From: JBHYDC01 sp051861205
GTDB lineage: Bacteria; Pseudomonadota; Alphaproteobacteria; Rhizobiales; Pleomorphomonadaceae
NCBI GenBank assembly: GCA_051861205.1
Contig: JBHYDC010000010.1
Span: 1-64,000 of the forward strand
DNA length: 64,000 nucleotides
Reading direction: 5' to 3'
Shown here one piece after another: positions 17,382 through 25,550 of this stretch (position 1 is its first letter; the number at the start of each line of letters is the position of its first letter). The notes under the pieces are model-generated. The model had not been told where the DNA came from. It did no database searches and saw only the letters and a program-made list of their open reading frames with translations. A program made the translations under genes and the position numbers.

Positions 17382-19415
17382 TTACGCGCCGGGATTTCTG
17401 TAGAGACCGCGCCAGTCGATCGCCTTGGCGCCGAAGTCGAGGCGGCACTTGATCTCCACCCCGTCCACGTCGAAACCGTTGCGGGTCTCGACATAGGCAC
17501 CCTGCTGGCCCTCCAGATAGGCGTATTCGATGGTGTCGATCTGGTTCGGGCTGGCCGCCAGATACCAGGCGGTCGGGCTCGCGGCATCGAGGCGCGGCTC
17601 GCTGATCGGGCTCAGCGAGCGGATCGACTGCGGCACCACGGTGGCGGGCGTGGCGGGAACAAGATTCTGGGCGACCAGCTGTTCGGCCTTCAGTTCGAGC
17701 GCAGCGGGCACGATCAGGAAGGCCGGACGGATGTTCAGCACGGTCTTCTTGTCAAAGCCGGTCTGCAGCGCCATCGCGGCGCGCGCCGCCCCCACCGCAT
17801 CGACAGCGAGTGCCGTGCCTGTCCCGGCCAGGTTCTTGTGCGTGGTGTGGAACAGCGCGTTGCCATCGGCCATCGCCGGGTTGGCGGTGATGATGCCCCA
17901 GACGACGTCCGATTCCAGCTGGGCGATGGAGTTGCCGTACATCGCCGGGATCCGGGTGAAGGCATCCAGATCGTCGTTGATCAGGGTCTGGCGGGTGATG
18001 GCCACCACCCGGCCATAGGTCTTGACCTTGTAGCTCTCCTTGCTCTCGCCAAGCGTGCCGCGCTTGAACTCGCCGCTTTCGCCAACCTCCAGAAGCTGCG
18101 GGGCTTCGCCAAGCTGTACCCGGTTCATCGCCTTGAAGTCGGTGGCCAGCACCTGGCGGCAGAACAGCATGAATGTGCGGGGATAGGTCTCGTAGGCCTG
18201 GCGCAGCGTCTTGTTGGTGACGGCCGACAGGATTTCGGGGAAGTCGGAGGTCGAGTGCAGCGAGCGCGTCGCCACCTCGTCACGCGACAGGCCGCGCGTG
18301 TTGACCCCGGCATTGGTCAGGCTTTCGCGCGCCAGTTCGAGGAGCGACATGCCGCGGTACTGACGGGCAGAGTCGTCGAGCTGAAACAGCGTGGGGCTGT
18401 AGCGGTGCAACAGCGCATTGGCCACGGCGTCGCGTCGGGTCACGCGTTCATCCCGGCCGCCGAGCGGGATCGAGACATGCGGGAAGGTGCGGGTCTCGTC
18501 GGATTTCGCGGCGACCTGGTCGAGGATCAGGCGGCGGGATTCATCGACGGTAACACCGCGCTTGACCAGATCCTCCGCAAAGCCGCGCTCGAGGTTCAGG
18601 CGGCCCGCCAGATCATAGATGGTGGAGACGCGGTCACGCTCGCCCTCGCGTGCCCGGGTGGCGATGGCTTCGGTGTCGGGCGGGGTCGCCGGGGCGGCCT
18701 GCGGCAGGGTGCGCGTCTCGACGGCACGCGCCTGCGGTTCGGCAGCGGGATTGGTGGGGGCGGTCATTTGGGTCTCCTCGGTCGCATGGGATTCAGCGGC
18801 CGCAGTGGCCGGGGTCTGGGTCAGGTCAGTCATCGGGGATGCTCCTTGTCGTGGGGTGGAAGCGTCCCGGCGATGAAGGACGCAGTCGTGAAGGGATTGC
18901 TGGGCGCGGAAACCGGCGGCGGGGTCGGCCCCGACCGGCACGGCGGAAACCTCGAAGGGCGTCCAGTCGACCGCGCGCCAAAGCTCGCGGCCGCCATCAG
19001 GCTTCGAGACATCAAAGCGGTGGACCTGGTAGCCGATGGAAACCGCCCGAATGTGCCCGGCCTGAATGTCACGCCAGATCGGCTCGACATCGTCGCGTTC
19101 GCTGATCCGGACCAGCGCGATGCCACGGCCGTTTTCAAGGCGGGCCGAACCGGGGACGACCGAGCCGATGACGGCATCCAGCGCGCCCAACTCGTGCACC
19201 TTCAGGAACGGCGCGCCCGCGTTCAACCGTTCCAGCCGCACATGGGCCGGATCGAGGCTGAGTTCCTCGTCGTAAGGCTCGCCGAAGAAGCTGGCGCGGC
19301 GGACGCGGGCCCCAGCCGACCAGACCACCTCGACAGTACGGGCCTGCGTATCGGCCGTGTTGGGCGCAAGCTCCGCCGTCCGGCGCATGGCCGGCAGTTC
19401 GATCATCGTGTCCAT
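17382..19415 (-). CDS. prohead protease fused to major capsid protein
   Basis: A 677-aa polyprotein. Residues 1 to about 190 are an HK97-type (U35) prohead protease: His in KVHELGALDAVIGSV, Ser in AVSIGYQVHRF, and DWTPFEVSAVPVGADP near its end. A low-complexity Ala/Pro/Thr linker (about residues 200-275) leads to a Mu/HK97-like major capsid domain (RGMSLLELARESL, DFKAMNRVQLGEAP, YGRVVAITRQTLINDDLDAF). The protease probably cuts itself free and trims the capsid arm. I chose ATG 19415 (MDTMIELPAM), 4 bases after the portal stop. The open frame extends further upstream but overlaps the portal gene. Confidence 0.9.
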   Translation of the reverse strand: MDTMIELPAMRRTAELAPNTADTQARTVEVVWSAGARVRRASFFGEPYDEELSLDPAHVRLERLNAGAPFLKVHELGALDAVIGSVVPGSARLENGRGIALVRISERDDVEPIWRDIQAGHIRAVSIGYQVHRFDVSKPDGGRELWRAVDWTPFEVSAVPVGADPAAGFRAQQSLHDCVLHRRDASTPRQGASPMTDLTQTPATAAAESHATEETQMTAPTNPAAEPQARAVETRTLPQAAPATPPDTEAIATRAREGERDRVSTIYDLAGRLNLERGFAEDLVKRGVTVDESRRLILDQVAAKSDETRTFPHVSIPLGGRDERVTRRDAVANALLHRYSPTLFQLDDSARQYRGMSLLELARESLTNAGVNTRGLSRDEVATRSLHSTSDFPEILSAVTNKTLRQAYETYPRTFMLFCRQVLATDFKAMNRVQLGEAPQLLEVGESGEFKRGTLGESKESYKVKTYGRVVAITRQTLINDDLDAFTRIPAMYGNSIAQLESDVVWGIITANPAMADGNALFHTTHKNLAGTGTALAVDAVGAARAAMALQTGFDKKTVLNIRPAFLIVPAALELKAEQLVAQNLVPATPATVVPQSIRSLSPISEPRLDAASPTAWYLAASPNQIDTIEYAYLEGQQGAYVETRNGFDVDGVEIKCRLDFGAKAIDWRGLYRNPGA

Positions 19416-19419
19416 GGGG

Positions 19420-20952
19420 TCAGTCCTGTTGGGCGTCTCTGGGTTGCGCCGGGTCGTTTGTCGGAGCGTTGGCCGGATCGCTGGCCGGGTCACTGGTTTG
19501 CGCGCTGCCGGTTTTCGTGACGCGGCGCGGATCGCTGTCGAGGACGAGGCCAAGGGCATCCAGCTTGGCGTTGGTCGCGGCGATTTCCGCCAGCACGGCG
19601 TCGGGGTTGCGACCCTGCCGGGCGATCACCTCGGCTAGCGTCATGGTGCCGGAGCGGATCGACAGCAGGTTTGCCATCGCATCCTTCTGCGGATCGACCG
19701 CCTCGAACTTCGGCGGCGACCACTCGACCGGCACGTCAGGTGTCGGGATCTGGCCCGCCGCCCATGCCGCTTCGGTGAACCAGCGCCACACGGGCGCACA
19801 GAACATCGGGATGAACAGCTGCCATTGCACGGCGTCGATCTGGCGGCGGAATTCCACGAGCCCCGCCCGGATCGAGGAATAGTTGACCTGGGACAGGTCC
19901 CCGGTCAGCAATTCATAAGGCACGCGGAACCCGGCCGAGATCGTGTGCAGGCTCGCCCGCTTGTATTCGCCGTAGCCGCCGGTGGCGGATGGCTGGTTGA
20001 AGCGGATGTCCTTGCCGCCGCGCGCATAGGCGATCAGCCCCGGCTCGAACTGCTCGACCCGGTTGCCGTCGGCATCGACCACGGTCGGTGCAATGCCCTG
20101 CTGGGATTCGTCATCGCCGAAGACGATGGCGGTGACGCAGGCCTCGGTCTTCTTGCGGACCAGTTCGGCCACCTCGTAATCGTCCAGATCGCGCAAGGAC
20201 CGGATCACCGGTGCGCCCCAAGGCACGCCACGCGCTTGCGTGCGCTGTTTTTCATAGACATGGGCGATCTCGGTCGCGGGGACAGGGCGGCTGTCCAGAC
20301 CGCCGCGCAAGGCACCATGCGCATCGCCGGGATGTCCAGGGTGCAGCCAATAGGCGCGGCGCTTGCCGACCGGGTCGAACTCGATTCCCTGCACGATGCG
20401 GCCCGCTCCGACGTTGCTGGATTTGGTCGCGTCAATAAAGTCTGCCTCGAGCACCTGCAATTGCAGCGGTACTGCCAGACCATCGCTGGCCCGCCGCAGC
20501 CTGCGCCGCACCAGCACCTCGCCCGCCTCGACCATCTCGCGGCAGATCAGCGTCTGCAGCCCGTAGAAATCCAGTTGGCCATCGGCATCGCAATCCGCCG
20601 TCCAGCGTTCGAACAGGGCGTCGACCTTCCGGTCCAGCTTGTCGTCGCCGCTGGCCGCACGGGGCATGATGCCCGAACCAACGATGTTGTTCACCAGGAC
20701 CGCCACCGCCTTGGCCGCATGCGGGCTGTTGCGCACCAGATCGCGCATCCGGTCACGCAACAGCGCCCCGGCCACGCCGATCTCGGTGTCGGCCGAGGAT
20801 CCCGGCGCGCGCCAGCCCTCCGTGCGCCGCCCCTTGGACGCGCCGTCATAGCCGCGCGTCAGGGTCTCGAAGGCCTGCCGTGCCAGCACGCGCCGGGCCG
20901 CCATGCGCGGGGCGACCGAGGCGATGGCGTGGTCCATCCAGTTGGCGGGCAT
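19420..20952 (-). CDS. lambda-family phage portal protein
   Basis: A 510-aa portal of the lambda gpB family (PF05136). Hallmarks are YDGASKGRRTEGWR, RSRDLVRNSPHA-like RMRDLVRNSPHAAKAVAVLVNNIVG, and the central FDPVGKRRAYWLHPGHPG. Later come HVYEKQRTQARGVPWGAPVI and LTGDLSQVNYSSIRAGLVEFRR. It forms the dodecameric DNA channel at the capsid vertex. The start overlaps the stop of the gpW-like gene. Full length for the family. Confidence 0.95.
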   Translation of the reverse strand: MPANWMDHAIASVAPRMAARRVLARQAFETLTRGYDGASKGRRTEGWRAPGSSADTEIGVAGALLRDRMRDLVRNSPHAAKAVAVLVNNIVGSGIMPRAASGDDKLDRKVDALFERWTADCDADGQLDFYGLQTLICREMVEAGEVLVRRRLRRASDGLAVPLQLQVLEADFIDATKSSNVGAGRIVQGIEFDPVGKRRAYWLHPGHPGDAHGALRGGLDSRPVPATEIAHVYEKQRTQARGVPWGAPVIRSLRDLDDYEVAELVRKKTEACVTAIVFGDDESQQGIAPTVVDADGNRVEQFEPGLIAYARGGKDIRFNQPSATGGYGEYKRASLHTISAGFRVPYELLTGDLSQVNYSSIRAGLVEFRRQIDAVQWQLFIPMFCAPVWRWFTEAAWAAGQIPTPDVPVEWSPPKFEAVDPQKDAMANLLSIRSGTMTLAEVIARQGRNPDAVLAEIAATNAKLDALGLVLDSDPRRVTKTGSAQTSDPASDPANAPTNDPAQPRDAQQD

Positions 20953-21161
20953 CAGCGATCCCCTCGGGAGAAGCCTGCCAACCCTGCGACCGGCAGCGGC
21001 CGCGCGGTCCCGGCGATGGCGCGTTCGATAGTCCGGATGCGGCCCAGCAGATCCTCGGCCGAGCCATAGTCGACAGATTTTCCATCATAGCTGACCCGGG
21101 TCGTGCCACTGGCATAGGCCCGGCGCAGCGCCGCGAGTTCGGTTTCCGTCCAGTCTGCCAT
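20952..21161 (-). CDS. gpW-like head-tail connector
   Basis: A 69-aa protein, DWTETELAALRRAYASG ... VSYDGKSVDYGSAEDLLGRI, characteristic of the lambda gpW family, which closes the portal channel after packaging. It sits between terminase large subunit and portal as in lambda (A-W-B). ATG 21161 lies one base after the terminase stop. Confidence 0.88.
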   Translation of the reverse strand: MADWTETELAALRRAYASGTTRVSYDGKSVDYGSAEDLLGRIRTIERAIAGTARPLPVAGLAGFSRGDR

Positions 21162-21162
21162 G

Positions 21163-23166
21163 TCAGAACCATCCTCCGCGTCGGCCAAGCCAGTCCGACT
21201 GCCGCTTTCCCTGGGGTGCTGCCTGCAGTCTGCTGACCCGCCCCGCGCCATACCTTTCCGTTGGCGCCGCCTCGAGTTGATCCTCGAGATCGCGCCATTT
21301 CTCGTCGGTCCAGCGATCAGCGCCCGCGATCCAGGCGGCGGCGCGGGCATACACCCGGCAATCCAGCGCCTCGTTCCGCTCGCGCAGCTTCTGCCATTCC
21401 AGCCGGGCAAAGCCGCGCTTGGTGCGCACCGTCACCAACTGCTCAGCCACGAACTGCTTCAGCCATTCGTTCTCGACCCAATGCGGCAGGTGCACCGATC
21501 CCGGCGGAAACGCGGCCCCTTCGGCCACGTCCTCTTCGGTCGGGCGCTCCAGCCGCAGGAAGCGGTAGGTCTCGGCCTTGAAGGTCGACACCGCCACGGT
21601 CCAGAGCCGCGCCCCGCGACGCAGACGTTTGCCGCCCTCGGTCGCATCCACGAAGGTCGGCCCCGAGACTGGGCTCGAGCGGTTGAACCCCTCGACGCCT
21701 TTCACCGGCGAGACCTGCCCGAACCCTTGCGCCCGCGACCAGGAGTAGACCGCCGGGGCCTCATAGCCGGTGTCGATGGCCAGCCGTGCAATCCGCAGAT
21801 GCGCCCCACGTTCATGCGGCCAGGACCGGTCCAGCAAGGCCGTCAGTTCCGACCACGCGTCATGCCGATCCGGCCCACCCTCGATCACGACGTGATCGAC
21901 CAGCCAGCTTTCCAGACCCCGGCCCCAGGCCCAGACATCGACCTCTATCCGGTCCTTCTGCACGTCGGCCCCGGCGGTCAGGAACAACCCGCCCGCAGGC
22001 ACCGTGCCGGATTTCCAACGCTCGCGCCGGTCGTAGAGCCGCTGCCAGTCCGGCGCTTCCCCGGTTTCGACCCATGTCTCGCCAAGGATCGTGTTGCGGA
22101 ATGCCTTGATCGCCTCGTCCGACCCTTGGGCCGCCTCCCATGACCGCACGATCCGCTCCCAACTCAACCAGCCGATCGGCGAGTAAAGCGCCGAGAGGTG
22201 ATAACCAACCGTGGCCGGATCGGCGGCGACGGCCGTCGCGCGCCATTCGCCAGCCTCCAGCATCGCCGTCTTGTGATGCTCGCCGATGGGCTGATCACAG
22301 CCCTCACAGTGATATTCCGCCGTTTCCGGCTTACCCTTCTGCCAGCGCAGCCGGTCGAACTTCAGCCATTGCGACTGGCCGCAATGCGGGCACGGCACAA
22401 AGAACCGGCGCTGGTCGGACGCCTCGTATTCCCGCTCGATCCGGCTCAGCCCCCGGATGGTCGGGGTCGAGACCAGGAACACCTTGCGCCGATGGGCGAA
22501 GGTCAGCGACCGCGCCTCGGCCAGTGTAACCGGATCGCCTTCCTCGTCAGCCGAGGCGGGATAGGCGTCGACCTCGTCGAGGAAGATGTACCGCGCTGGG
22601 GTGGACCGCAGCCCGACCGCCGAGTTGGCCCCGGTCATGATCAGGATGCCGCCCGCGAATTCTTTCGACAGCATGGTGTTGACTGCGTCGCGGGATCGCG
22701 CCGGTTTGACCCGCTCCCGCAAGTCCGGGCTTTCGTCGATCAGCGGGTCGATCCGCTGGCGCGAGTTGCGTTTCGCCAGTTCCACCGTCGGCTGGACCGC
22801 CAGCATCGGGCCTGGTGCCTGGTGGATCGCGAACCCAATCCAGTTGTTGCCCGCCTCGGTCGCGCCGACCTGTGCCGCCTTCATGAAGACGATGCGCTGC
22901 ATCACATCGCCGGGCGACAGCCGGTCCATGATCTCGCGCATGTAAGGCGTGCGCGCCGTGCGATAGCGCCCCGGTTCAGCCGATGCGCGACCCGACAGCA
23001 TCCGGTGCCTGTCGGCCCATTGCGAAACGGTCAGGTCCGGGTCTGGCGTCAGCCCCGCGCCCCAGCTGCGCAGAATCTCCGCTGCGCCGTCGAAATCCGT
23101 CAGGCCCTCATCATCACCGGAAATCAGGCCGGACCTCGGCAAGTTCGTCGAGGTGGGCGCGTACAT
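21163..23166 (-). CDS. terminase large subunit (GpA family)
   Basis: A 667-aa packaging motor of the lambda GpA type. The ATPase has a Walker A-like KAAQVGATE (about residue 96) and Walker B YIFLDEVDAYP (about residue 193). A zinc-finger-like pair CPHCGQ ... CEGC follows at about residues 258-288. The nuclease half includes AGADVQKDRIEVDVWAWG and LAIDTGYEAPAVY. The start overlaps the small subunit by about 50 bases, and no better in-frame start is seen. Confidence 0.95.
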   Translation of the reverse strand: MYAPTSTNLPRSGLISGDDEGLTDFDGAAEILRSWGAGLTPDPDLTVSQWADRHRMLSGRASAEPGRYRTARTPYMREIMDRLSPGDVMQRIVFMKAAQVGATEAGNNWIGFAIHQAPGPMLAVQPTVELAKRNSRQRIDPLIDESPDLRERVKPARSRDAVNTMLSKEFAGGILIMTGANSAVGLRSTPARYIFLDEVDAYPASADEEGDPVTLAEARSLTFAHRRKVFLVSTPTIRGLSRIEREYEASDQRRFFVPCPHCGQSQWLKFDRLRWQKGKPETAEYHCEGCDQPIGEHHKTAMLEAGEWRATAVAADPATVGYHLSALYSPIGWLSWERIVRSWEAAQGSDEAIKAFRNTILGETWVETGEAPDWQRLYDRRERWKSGTVPAGGLFLTAGADVQKDRIEVDVWAWGRGLESWLVDHVVIEGGPDRHDAWSELTALLDRSWPHERGAHLRIARLAIDTGYEAPAVYSWSRAQGFGQVSPVKGVEGFNRSSPVSGPTFVDATEGGKRLRRGARLWTVAVSTFKAETYRFLRLERPTEEDVAEGAAFPPGSVHLPHWVENEWLKQFVAEQLVTVRTKRGFARLEWQKLRERNEALDCRVYARAAAWIAGADRWTDEKWRDLEDQLEAAPTERYGAGRVSRLQAAPQGKRQSDWLGRRGGWF

Positions 23167-23674
23167 GTTTTTCCAAGGCCTTCTGCATCGCGGCCGGTTC
23201 CACGGCCAGTTCCGCTGCCATCAGTGCCGACGACCGCGCTGGCCAGTTCACCCATGCGTCCCGCACCTCCCGCGCCAGCCGGAACACCAGCGACAGCGCC
23301 CGGGCCCGCTCGATCAACTCCCCCTTCAGCTTCTGCAGCCGGATGCGGCGTTCCTGCGCCTTCAGCACCTCGTTGGCGGTCTTGGCCTGCAGGTAGGTCG
23401 TGCTACCGCCAACCGCTGGCACCGCCAGACCCTGTTCGCGCAGCGTATCGCCGACAGCGGCAACGGCCGCCTCGGGAACCGGCTTCATCTTCTGTTCGGG
23501 CGGCTTCCGGGTCTTCGACGGATCGGTCGTTTCCGCCCGGCGCACATCGCTGGCCTTGGCATCGATGCTGCCATCCGCGAACAGCACAAGCCTTTCGGCC
23601 GTCTTCGCCTTCTGGATCGCGCCCCGCGACAGCCCGACATGCGCGGCGTACTGGCGCTCGCTCATACCCTGCAT
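23114..23674 (-). CDS. terminase small subunit-like protein
   Basis: A 186-aa protein with an N-terminal DNA-binding helix-turn-helix (SERQYAAHVGLSRGAIQKAK), a linker and a charged helical C-terminus (VLKAQERRIRLQKLKGEL). This matches the Nu1/small terminase group that recognises the packaging site and docks the large subunit. It is the first gene of the late head operon. The 9-bp inverted repeat at 23703-23727 lies immediately upstream. Confidence 0.82.
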   Translation of the reverse strand: MQGMSERQYAAHVGLSRGAIQKAKTAERLVLFADGSIDAKASDVRRAETTDPSKTRKPPEQKMKPVPEAAVAAVGDTLREQGLAVPAVGGSTTYLQAKTANEVLKAQERRIRLQKLKGELIERARALSLVFRLAREVRDAWVNWPARSSALMAAELAVEPAAMQKALEKHVRAHLDELAEVRPDFR

Positions 23675-23702
23675 TGGCGGCTCCGATTATCATTCAAAAA
23701 CA

Positions 23703-23727
23703 GATGCTTATTCAGTTGATAAGCATC
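23703..23727. promoter_or_regulatory. perfect inverted repeat in divergent promoter region
   Basis: GATGCTTAT and ATAAGCATC, 9-bp arms with a 7-base AT-rich spacer, 29 bases before the terminase start and between two divergent genes. The form is that of a dimeric repressor or activator operator controlling the late operon. No binding protein can be assigned. Confidence 0.5.
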
Positions 23728-23786
23728 GCGACCGGAGCGAACGTGGGTCCAACGCAACGATGCAACCCGACCAAGGAGCCACCAAG

Positions 23787-24011
23787 ATGACCCACCGCGC
23801 GACCGACAACACGAAAGCCCTCGACGCCTTCCTCGCCGCCAAGTTCGAGATCGACGCGATGCTGGCGCGCCTCGCCACCTTCAGCGCCGACCACTTCGAG
23901 ACCAGCCCCGACGAGATCCACTGGGGCCACGTCGGCACCCTAAACCACTACCGCGCCAAGCTGCGCGAGATCACCGACAGCGCCTTCAAGGAAGGCGAAC
24001 ACGCCAAGTAA
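23787..24011 (+). CDS. conserved small phage protein, 74 aa
   Basis: A 74-aa hydrophilic helical protein (KALDAFLAAKFEIDAMLARL, WGHVGTLNHYRAKLREITD). This type of protein recurs next to DUF3489 genes in alphaproteobacterial prophages; function unknown. Ribosome binding site AAGGAG precedes ATG 23787. It is read divergently from the terminase genes and is followed by a short GC hairpin. Confidence 0.72.
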   Translation: MTHRATDNTKALDAFLAAKFEIDAMLARLATFSADHFETSPDEIHWGHVGTLNHYRAKLREITDSAFKEGEHAK

Positions 24012-24030
24012 CCAACCCAGCCATCGCGCC

Positions 24031-24049
24031 AGCCCCGCCCAGCGGGGCT
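24031..24049. terminator. short GC hairpin after the 74-aa gene
   Basis: AGCCCCG and CGGGGCT form a 7-bp stem with a 5-base loop 20 bases after the stop codon. There is almost no T tract, so it may be a weak terminator or attenuator before the DUF3489 gene. Confidence 0.35.
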
Positions 24050-24099
24050 TGGCCTCGTAGAAGGGCCCGCATCCCGCGCGCCCCGACATGGAGACGACG

Positions 24100-24663
24100 A
24101 TGACCCAGCTTTCCGACACCCAAGCCATGATCCTGAGCGCCGCCGCCCAGCGGCCCGAGCGCATCGCCCTGCCGCTGCCCGAAAGCCTGCGCGGCGGGGC
24201 TGCCGCCAAAGTGGTCGGCGCGATGATCGCCAAGGGCCTCCTGCAGGAGGTCGACGCCGACCTGCGCAAGGGCGAACCCATATGGCGCGAAACCGGCGAC
24301 GGCCACGGCACCACACTGGTTGCGACGGACGCGGGCCTAGTCGCCATCGGCATCGAGCCCGAGGGCGCGCCCACGAGCGTCAACGAAGCGCCGAGCGACG
24401 CGCCCGCGCCTGACACCCCGACAGGGGCCGAAACCGCGCCAAAGGCGCGCACGCCGCGCGACGGGACCAAGCAGGCCACGCTGATCGCAATGCTGCGCGC
24501 GCCGGACGGCGCGACCATCGAGGAGATCACCGCCGCCACGGGCTGGCAGTCGCATACAGTGCGCGGCGCGATGGCAGGGGCGCTGAAGAAGAAACTCGGG
24601 CTCGAAGTGACCTCGGAGAAGGTCGAGGGGCGCGGAAGGATCTATCGACTGCCCGCTGCCTGA
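24100..24663 (+). CDS. DUF3489 protein
   Basis: A 187-aa protein with two helix-turn-helix-like parts: an N-terminal LSDTQAMILSAAAQR ... GAMIAKGLLQEV segment and a C-terminal DUF3489 winged-helix-like segment (QATLIAMLRAPDGATIEEI, TGWQSHTVRGAMAGAL, LEVTSEKVEGRGRIYRL). A Pro/Ala-rich linker separates them. Likely a DNA-binding regulator; function not established. ATG 24100 is preceded at a good distance by GGAG, so I prefer it to ATG 24088. A strong terminator follows. Confidence 0.8.
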   Translation: MTQLSDTQAMILSAAAQRPERIALPLPESLRGGAAAKVVGAMIAKGLLQEVDADLRKGEPIWRETGDGHGTTLVATDAGLVAIGIEPEGAPTSVNEAPSDAPAPDTPTGAETAPKARTPRDGTKQATLIAMLRAPDGATIEEITAATGWQSHTVRGAMAGALKKKLGLEVTSEKVEGRGRIYRLPAA

Positions 24664-24688
24664 TCGATTTTCATCCGAAGACCCCATT

Positions 24689-24719
24689 GCCGCCGCCCGG
24701 ATCGGGCGGCGGCTTTCTT
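24689..24719 (+). terminator. rho-independent terminator of the DUF3489 gene
   Basis: GCCGCCGCCC and GGGCGGCGGC form a strong stem around a 5-base loop, followed by TTTCTT. It lies 25 bases after the DUF3489 stop. Confidence 0.85.
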
Positions 24720-24817
24720 ACGCGGTACTGCCTTCGATTTCCTAAGTCAGAGCAGCGAGAGGGCTGGTCAGTGCTCCCTTCAACGTGCACCGTGCGCCGA
24801 TCAGATTGGAGGGCTCT

Positions 24818-25240
24818 ATGCACATTGAGGCTATGCCGTATGCTGTTCAATTGAGGATACATGCTGATCGGATCGATGATGGCACCATGAACCACGCTTG
24901 GTCACCAGAGACCCCGATCCACCTTGAGATATCCATCATCTATGCGGCCGTGATAATTCGGAAACTGTGGGAACACTATTCAAGCCTTTACCGAGAGGTC
25001 GGCTTTGACCTCGGTGATTCAATGCCTGGCCTGCATGATACGAGTGGGCTCGGACCGCAGTCCGGACTCACATTTGTGCACCGAGTTATTCACTCCAAGT
25101 ACATCGACACGAGCGAGGGAACAAAGGCTTCTGGTGTCGAGTTTGAGTCGGATAAAGCCGGTCACCTTCGGATCAGCTATGCCGACATTACTCAGTTCTT
25201 GAGGCAGGCTGCTGCGGCCACCGAGGCGATTCACGGTTAG
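24818..25240 (+). CDS. hypothetical protein, likely accessory (moron) gene
   Basis: A 140-aa soluble protein (HIEAMPYAVQLRIHADR, YAAVIIRKLWEHYSSLYREV, SYADITQFLRQAA) with no recognised family. The start at 24818 is supported by GGAGGG five bases upstream. Base composition is visibly lower in GC than the flanking phage genes. The gene stands alone between two terminators, the usual setting of a prophage cargo gene. Function unknown. Confidence 0.6.
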   Translation: MHIEAMPYAVQLRIHADRIDDGTMNHAWSPETPIHLEISIIYAAVIIRKLWEHYSSLYREVGFDLGDSMPGLHDTSGLGPQSGLTFVHRVIHSKYIDTSEGTKASGVEFESDKAGHLRISYADITQFLRQAAAATEAIHG

Positions 25241-25302
25241 GCCGAGTCTCCATTAGACTCGTTCGAAAAGAATTGTGCGGAGTGTTTTGCCCTGATGTGG
25301 CC

Positions 25303-25325
25303 TGAGCATTTTCGCAAAATGCTCA
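25303..25325. terminator. hairpin terminator between convergent genes
   Basis: TGAGCATTTT and AAAATGCTCA form a perfect 10-bp stem with a 3-base loop. It includes the stop codon of the minus-strand gene ending at 25323, so it can serve both convergent transcripts. Confidence 0.7.
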
Positions 25326-25538
25326 CACTCGCCTCAACCGCTCGAACAACCGCCGCAAGGCGTAGCTGCGGCCAATCGATACGACGGTGAACACAAGCCC
25401 CAACTTCAGGTTCTGCGCCAGCGTCGCGTGGTGCCCGAAAATGGGGAAGATCAGAATCTGTGTGACGACGGCGACGGTGTAACCGACGATCACGTTGGCG
25501 ACGGCTTCGGCCAGCGACATAAGGCGCGACTGTTTCAC
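25323..25538 (-). CDS. DUF7220-like small membrane protein
   Basis: A 71-aa protein with a GTG start, two hydrophobic segments (about residues 9-30 and 43-58) and a basic end (LRRLFERLRRV). The pattern SLAEAVANVIVGYTVAVVTQ is typical of a small membrane family common in alphaproteobacterial prophages. Function unknown. Its GTG forms a GTGA overlap with the end of an alternative frame of the methyltransferase gene. Confidence 0.75.
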   Translation of the reverse strand: MKQSRLMSLAEAVANVIVGYTVAVVTQILIFPIFGHHATLAQNLKLGLVFTVVSIGRSYALRRLFERLRRV

Positions 25539-25550
25539 GATGGCACCCCT

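Noticed and set aside
17355..19520. 721-codon open frame on the plus strand
   Set aside because: It is antisense to the protease-capsid gene and has His/Arg/Gln-rich nonsense composition typical of opposite-strand frames in high-GC DNA.
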